From Leishmania infantum JPCM5 (Eukaryota; Euglenozoa; Kinetoplastea; Trypanosomatida; Trypanosomatidae): DNA of 64,000 nt. Below the pieces are notes generated by a model, which was not told where the DNA came from, made no database searches, and was given only the letters and a program-made list of their open reading frames with translations. This document shows, piece by piece, positions 60,214 to 64,000 of the stretch. The stretch is taken from assembly GCF_000002875.2 (NCBI RefSeq), contig NC_009414.2:148501-212500 (forward strand), read 5' to 3'. The stretch's first letter is position 1. The number at the start of each line of letters is the position of its first letter. Made by a program: the position numbers and the translations under genes.

Positions 60214-61255
60214 AGATTTGTGCACGCACTGACCGCAGCGGTGACTTCAAGCGCGTGGTTACGCTCGCAGTGCCCGTGGATGCTGAAAATACAGCCAAGC
60301 ACATACGAAAAAGACGCGCCAGCACGTGGGCGTGCGGAAAGAGATCTCAGCCGCCCTGAGTGCTGTGCGCGCGTGATGCGCTCGCTCTTACCTAGCCGCT
60401 TTTGTGCGCGCGGCGTAAATGCCAAAGAAGCGCAGTCAGATTTACAGACACACAGTGAAGCAAGGCGTTGCAGTTGTCTAACGAGCATAGATAAAAGGCG
60501 AAAAGAAGTAGTGGGCACCTGCACCCGCGGAGCCATGGGCCACCGGCAGGTGCGAAGCTTCGCCTCTTGAGGTCTACGAGCACGTCAAAGGTGGCCGTAG
60601 AAGTCACAAAAGAAAGACGGGCTCACTTTGCGCAGCCGCGCTTGCACCTGAGTCTCACGCTCTCCGCCCCAGACCACGCTATCGTCAAGTAGTCTCCGCT
60701 GCGTCACGATGCCCAACATGTGCTTCGCCAGTGGGCGTGCCACTCATGCCGTGCGTGCGATGTGCGGTGGTTTACCTCATAATGTCAAGAACGACCAACA
60801 CATACACAAAACAAAAGGGAACGCATTATTCGAGTTACCAATGGGGAGTGAAGAAAGAAAAGAAAAACGCTTCTGTCAAGCATCGTCACAGTGGTCGGCG
60901 CCTTGCTCTCCTCTCCCGTTCGCTTGCTGCCTAACGCGCAGCGGAGTGCGTCTGCGTGCAAGTATGTGCGTCGAGCACCCACAATATCCCTGTTGTGGGC
61001 AGGAGAACGCAGGTGAGGGTGTAAGACCTCTGTCAGTGCCTGTAATGAGACAGAGAGAGAGTGCAGCCCTTTCCTCCTCACATCACACGCACGCACGTGC
61101 AAGCGCGCGCACACACAAGGCCGCCTAGCTTCTGCGCCACGGGGAGAGGTGGCGAGCAAGAAAGCGCACGACTTCATTAAGAAAAGCAGGCGCAAATGAG
61201 GTACGCTCGCCGCACACCCTACTCCCGCCACGACGCACTTGTGATCCCGGGAGGC
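60214..61255. other. RRS1 3' flank and intergenic region
   Basis: About 1 kb without a supported gene; presumably the RRS1 3' UTR. Confidence 0.55.
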
Positions 61256-61906
61256 TCAAGCGAGACGCTTTGTGTTCTTCTTAAACTTCTTTGTCTTTTC
61301 AAACTTGCCGTTGGACGCCGTGGCGAGGTTTCGCGCAGCTGCCGAAAGGTGCTTCACCTCCTCCTGCGCCTGCATCAGGTGCTCGGAGCGGCGCTTGTTG
61401 TGCTCCTCCTTCTTCTTCTGCTTTTCTAGGCGAGCCTGCTTCGCGCGGCGGTCATCCAGGAACGGGTCGCCGCCATCCTCGGCAGGCATGTACCCAGGCT
61501 TCACCTCGCGCAGCCAGTCGTACTTGTCGCGGTCCTCGCGAGCACGCTTGCCCCACTTGTCCTTCCACACCTGGCGATCCTCGTCAAAGACGCGGTTCGC
61601 CTTCTTGCGGTGAATGTCGATACCCTTCTTGAGCGCAAACTTCTGCCATGCGGTGAGCGGCTTCGTCTTTGGCGGCGCCTTCTCGCGAGGCAGCTGCATC
61701 ACCGGCTGCGGCAGCTGTACTAAGGTCGTCGCACTCTCGTACTTCGTCTTCTTTACCTCCGTCGGTAAATCGACAAACTCGCCGAGAAGTGCCTTGAGTG
61801 CATTTGTGCATGAGCTCATGAGATCCTCTTCGCGGCGCATTGGCCCACTCACGGTGGACACATCCGTCACTGTCAAGAGACCGACATCTAGCTGATACTC
61901 ACTCAT
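61256..61906 (-). CDS. RRS1: Ribosome biogenesis regulatory protein RRS1-like
   Basis: Nucleolar factor for 60S assembly; in yeast it works with Rpf2 to recruit the 5S RNP. The 216-residue protein has the RRS1 layout: N-terminal YQLDVGLLTVTDVSTV and LMSSCTNALKALLGEF, a central PLTAWQKFALKKGIDIHRKK, then KWGKRAREDRDKYDWLREVK, PGYMPAEDGGDPFLDDRRA and a Lys-rich tail (KFEKTKKFKKNTKRLA) that looks like a nucleolar signal. The length is typical of shorter family members. The ATG at 61906 begins MSEYQLD; the frame upstream is leader. Confidence 0.94.
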   Translation of the reverse strand: MSEYQLDVGLLTVTDVSTVSGPMRREEDLMSSCTNALKALLGEFVDLPTEVKKTKYESATTLVQLPQPVMQLPREKAPPKTKPLTAWQKFALKKGIDIHRKKANRVFDEDRQVWKDKWGKRAREDRDKYDWLREVKPGYMPAEDGGDPFLDDRRAKQARLEKQKKKEEHNKRRSEHLMQAQEEVKHLSAAARNLATASNGKFEKTKKFKKNTKRLA

Positions 61907-61942
61907 TGCGTCTGTCTTAAGGTATGGGAGGCGAGGCGGACA

Positions 61943-62027
61943 CTGCGCAAGCGCGGGCACATAAGCGTTTTGATAGTCACGTTTTGTGGCGTGTGAGGAG
62001 ACAAGAAGCGAGAAAGGGACAGTAGGG
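61943..62027 (-). promoter_or_regulatory. Spliced-leader acceptor candidate for RRS1
   Basis: Minus-strand CT tract (about 62025-61995) followed, after AC-rich sequence with no AG, by GCGCAG, AG at 61944-61943. Leader about 36 nt. Confidence 0.5.
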
Positions 62028-62677
62028 GCTGGGTCGCGGCTAAGTTGAGGGATAAAAAGCAGAGAGGAGGCCGCACATTTCTCGTGAAGGAAAGCGGGCT
62101 TTTATGCACATTGCTACACCTTATCGAGATTCGAGTCTTAGATACGGATACTGAGGGAGGCAACGCAAAACTTGCACATGTACGACGGTGAGAGACGAAG
62201 CGCGACTCGTGCAACGCTGCATGAAGAGCCCACCTCGTCTTGCCTGCTACCTATCCTTTTTCCATAACCGATTCGAGTTGGCGCAGCATGCACGAGCATA
62301 GAGCGCACACTCCGTGATGGTACCGTGCGTGCATCTTTGTCCATACAGGCGCTTGTTCAGCACCCTACCGGGTCCATAAGTGTGCGGGCTTTCCGACTTA
62401 CTTAGCGTGGAGAGGAACAACCAAGGAGACAACACGTAGCACAACGCTGAGAAAGCGAAAACAAGAAATGAGAGCGCGGCCGCCCTTAGAACAAAGAAGA
62501 GATAACCCCACATAAGCGAGTGTTTGATGCTGCTGCCGCGACAGTGATATGCGCGCGACGTCCTCGGAGAAGGGGCGGCGATGCTGCCTGCCAACGGACC
62601 GTGAAGAAGAGAGGAAAGAGGGGAATGCACCCGCCCCAGTATGCCGATGGAAGCGCACAAGACAGCAGTTTCAAAGG
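62028..62677. other. HisRS-RRS1 intergenic region
   Basis: About 0.65 kb after the HisRS stop codon. No gene or tRNA-like fold recognised by eye. Confidence 0.55.
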
Positions 62678-64000
62678 CTACAAGTCTTCGAAGGGCACAG
62701 GGTCACCGCGGTCATCCTCACCCCTCTGCCCCTCGCGCAGCATCTTCACGCGCGCCATGCCCTTCTCCGTTTCGTCCGGCGCAATCAGCACGGCACGGTC
62801 AGCGCCGATACGATCCGCGTAACTGAAGGTCTGAGCAACCTTCTTGGAGTCCATAATGATGTCGGCACTGCGGCCCTTGTCACGCAGCTGCTTCAATACC
62901 TTCAGGGCGGTGCCTCGCTGAGACTCATTGAACGGAATCACCACATCATCCACCTTATGCGGCAGCGAGTTGATCAGCTTCTTCTTCTTCAGCAGTTCAA
63001 CGATGACACAGTCGCCGAAGCCGAACCCGACGCACGAGACAGGCTGCGGGCTGCCGTACAGAGTGAAGAGGTTGTCGTAGCGGCCGCCTCCGCAGATCGC
63101 GCGGAACTCACCACTGCGGTCAAACGCTTCGAAAACGATGCCGGTGTAGTAGGCGAGTCCACGCACGACACTCGCATCGAACTGGATCCAGTCGCCGTAC
63201 CCGTACATCTGCATCTGCGAGAAGAACTCTGCGAGCTCCGAGAGGGCGCCGTTCTTGTCAAAGAGGTCCTTGTCGAAGTCGTCGACAGACCTGAGACTAA
63301 GTGTCTTGATGATGTCGTCCGCCTGCTGGCCATCCAGGGCCAGGTCCTTTAACTCCGCGCGGATTTGCTCCTCAGGCAGCTTCTCCATCTTGTCGACGAT
63401 CACGCACACTGGAGCAAAGAGAGAATCCGGCACGCCAGCGCCGGCGAGTGCACACTGCAGCAACTTGCGCGAGTTCACCTTCACGCCAACGTCCTGCGCG
63501 GTGAGGCCGAGCGACTCCATCGCCGCGCATGCGGCGCACACGAGCTCCACCTCTGCGGCCACGCTCTTCACACCGACGATATCCATATTCCACTGGTAAT
63601 GCTCACGGCGACGACCGCGGGAGATGGCCTCGTAGCGCCAGCACTGCGGAATGGAGTACCACTTGGCGGGCAGAAGCAGAGAGCGGCCCTTGGCGAGCTG
63701 CAAACGCACCAATGACGGCGTCATCTCAGGCCGCAGTGTGACACGGTGGCCACCCTTCGTCACAAAGTTGAACATTTGTTCTGTAATCTCCTCTCCCGCT
63801 TTGCGGATGTAGAGCTCCTCCGACTCTAGAACTGGGGCGTCATACTCCTCGAAACCGAATCTGCGGGCCGTATCGTGGAAGACGCCGAAGAGGTGCCTGC
63901 GCACTCGCATGTCCTCGGGAGGGAAGTCGCGGCAGCCCTGCACGGGCTCTTTCTCGATCATGTTCGCTTGGCTCTTTTTCTTGGACTTCTTCGATACTAC
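62678..64000 (-). CDS. HisRS: Histidyl-tRNA synthetase, 5' end outside the window
   Basis: Class IIa synthetase charging tRNA-His. 440 residues are visible. The frame stays open from the internal Met at 63961 to the window edge, encoding a Lys/Ser-rich stretch ([13 protein letters not shown]), so the real start lies beyond 64000. Visible features: motif 1 region ([20 protein letters not shown]), [13 protein letters not shown], motif 2 ([28 protein letters not shown]), the histidine-specific [19 protein letters not shown] block read here as [26 protein letters not shown], motif 3 ([16 protein letters not shown]), and a C-terminal anticodon-binding domain ([36 protein letters not shown]). Trypanosomatids usually have a single HisRS gene serving cytosol and mitochondrion, from memory. 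Confidence 0.95.
   Translation of the reverse strand, partial: VVSKKSKKKSQANMIEKEPVQGCRDFPPEDMRVRRHLFGVFHDTARRFGFEEYDAPVLESEELYIRKAGEEITEQMFNFVTKGGHRVTLRPEMTPSLVRLQLAKGRSLLLPAKWYSIPQCWRYEAISRGRRREHYQWNMDIVGVKSVAAEVELVCAACAAMESLGLTAQDVGVKVNSRKLLQCALAGAGVPDSLFAPVCVIVDKMEKLPEEQIRAELKDLALDGQQADDIIKTLSLRSVDDFDKDLFDKNGALSELAEFFSQMQMYGYGDWIQFDASVVRGLAYYTGIVFEAFDRSGEFRAICGGGRYDNLFTLYGSPQPVSCVGFGFGDCVIVELLKKKKLINSLPHKVDDVVIPFNESQRGTALKVLKQLRDKGRSADIIMDSKKVAQTFSYADRIGADRAVLIAPDETEKGMARVKMLREGQRGEDDRGDPVPFEDL

Noticed and set aside
1..64000. CRISPR array, bacterial operons or prophage
   Set aside because: No spaced direct repeats of that type, and the gene families, trans-splicing signals and composition are eukaryotic (kinetoplastid).

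Overview
The window looks like nuclear chromosomal DNA of a trypanosomatid, most likely a Leishmania. The signs are intron-less GC-rich genes that all point one way, a polypyrimidine tract plus AG (spliced-leader trans-splicing signal) upstream of many start codons, long dinucleotide-rich intergenic regions, and gene content matching Leishmania families. All 18 convincing protein genes lie on the minus strand, so the window is read as part of one directional (polycistronic) gene cluster transcribed from high to low coordinates. From memory, not a search, the neighbouring EIF4E4 and AspRS genes correspond to L. major chromosome 30 (around LmjF.30.0450-0460) and to the T. brucei chromosome 6 block that also carries SF3b145 and HisRS.

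In transcription order (right to left) the genes are: histidyl-tRNA synthetase (5' end outside the window), RRS1-like ribosome-biogenesis factor, a tandem cytochrome b5/b5-reductase fusion, an STE11/MEKK-like protein kinase isolated in a very large non-coding region, BBS2 (BBSome), a degenerate AMP-binding protein, SF3b145 (U2 snRNP), a coiled-coil protein, an LMBR1-like membrane protein, CBP20 (nuclear cap-binding), a fused ALG14-ALG13 UDP-GlcNAc transferase, NAA25 (NatB), a large leucine-rich-repeat protein, two low-complexity proteins, bystin (40S biogenesis), a putative mitochondrial repeat protein, cytosolic aspartyl-tRNA synthetase, and the initiation factor EIF4E4. Translation and RNA processing dominate, but adjacent genes do not form functional operons; in these organisms expression is set mainly by UTRs.

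The most unusual part is 43.8-58.6 kb. A single kinase gene sits between about 7.3 kb and 4.7 kb without convincing genes. Much of that sequence is strongly purine-biased on the plus strand (pyrimidine-rich in the transcript). It contains two nearly identical copies of a repeat of about 635 bp (46473-47107 and 57711-58349) in inverted orientation, which I believe are SIDER2-type degenerate retroposons. This arrangement could support recombination or amplification of the kinase locus.

Starts were chosen at the ATG that begins recognisable or biased coding sequence and lies downstream of a splice-acceptor candidate. Longer reading frames running upstream into leaders (often opening with TTG or GTG) were not used. 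No CRISPR, rRNA or tRNA gene could be recognised by eye.
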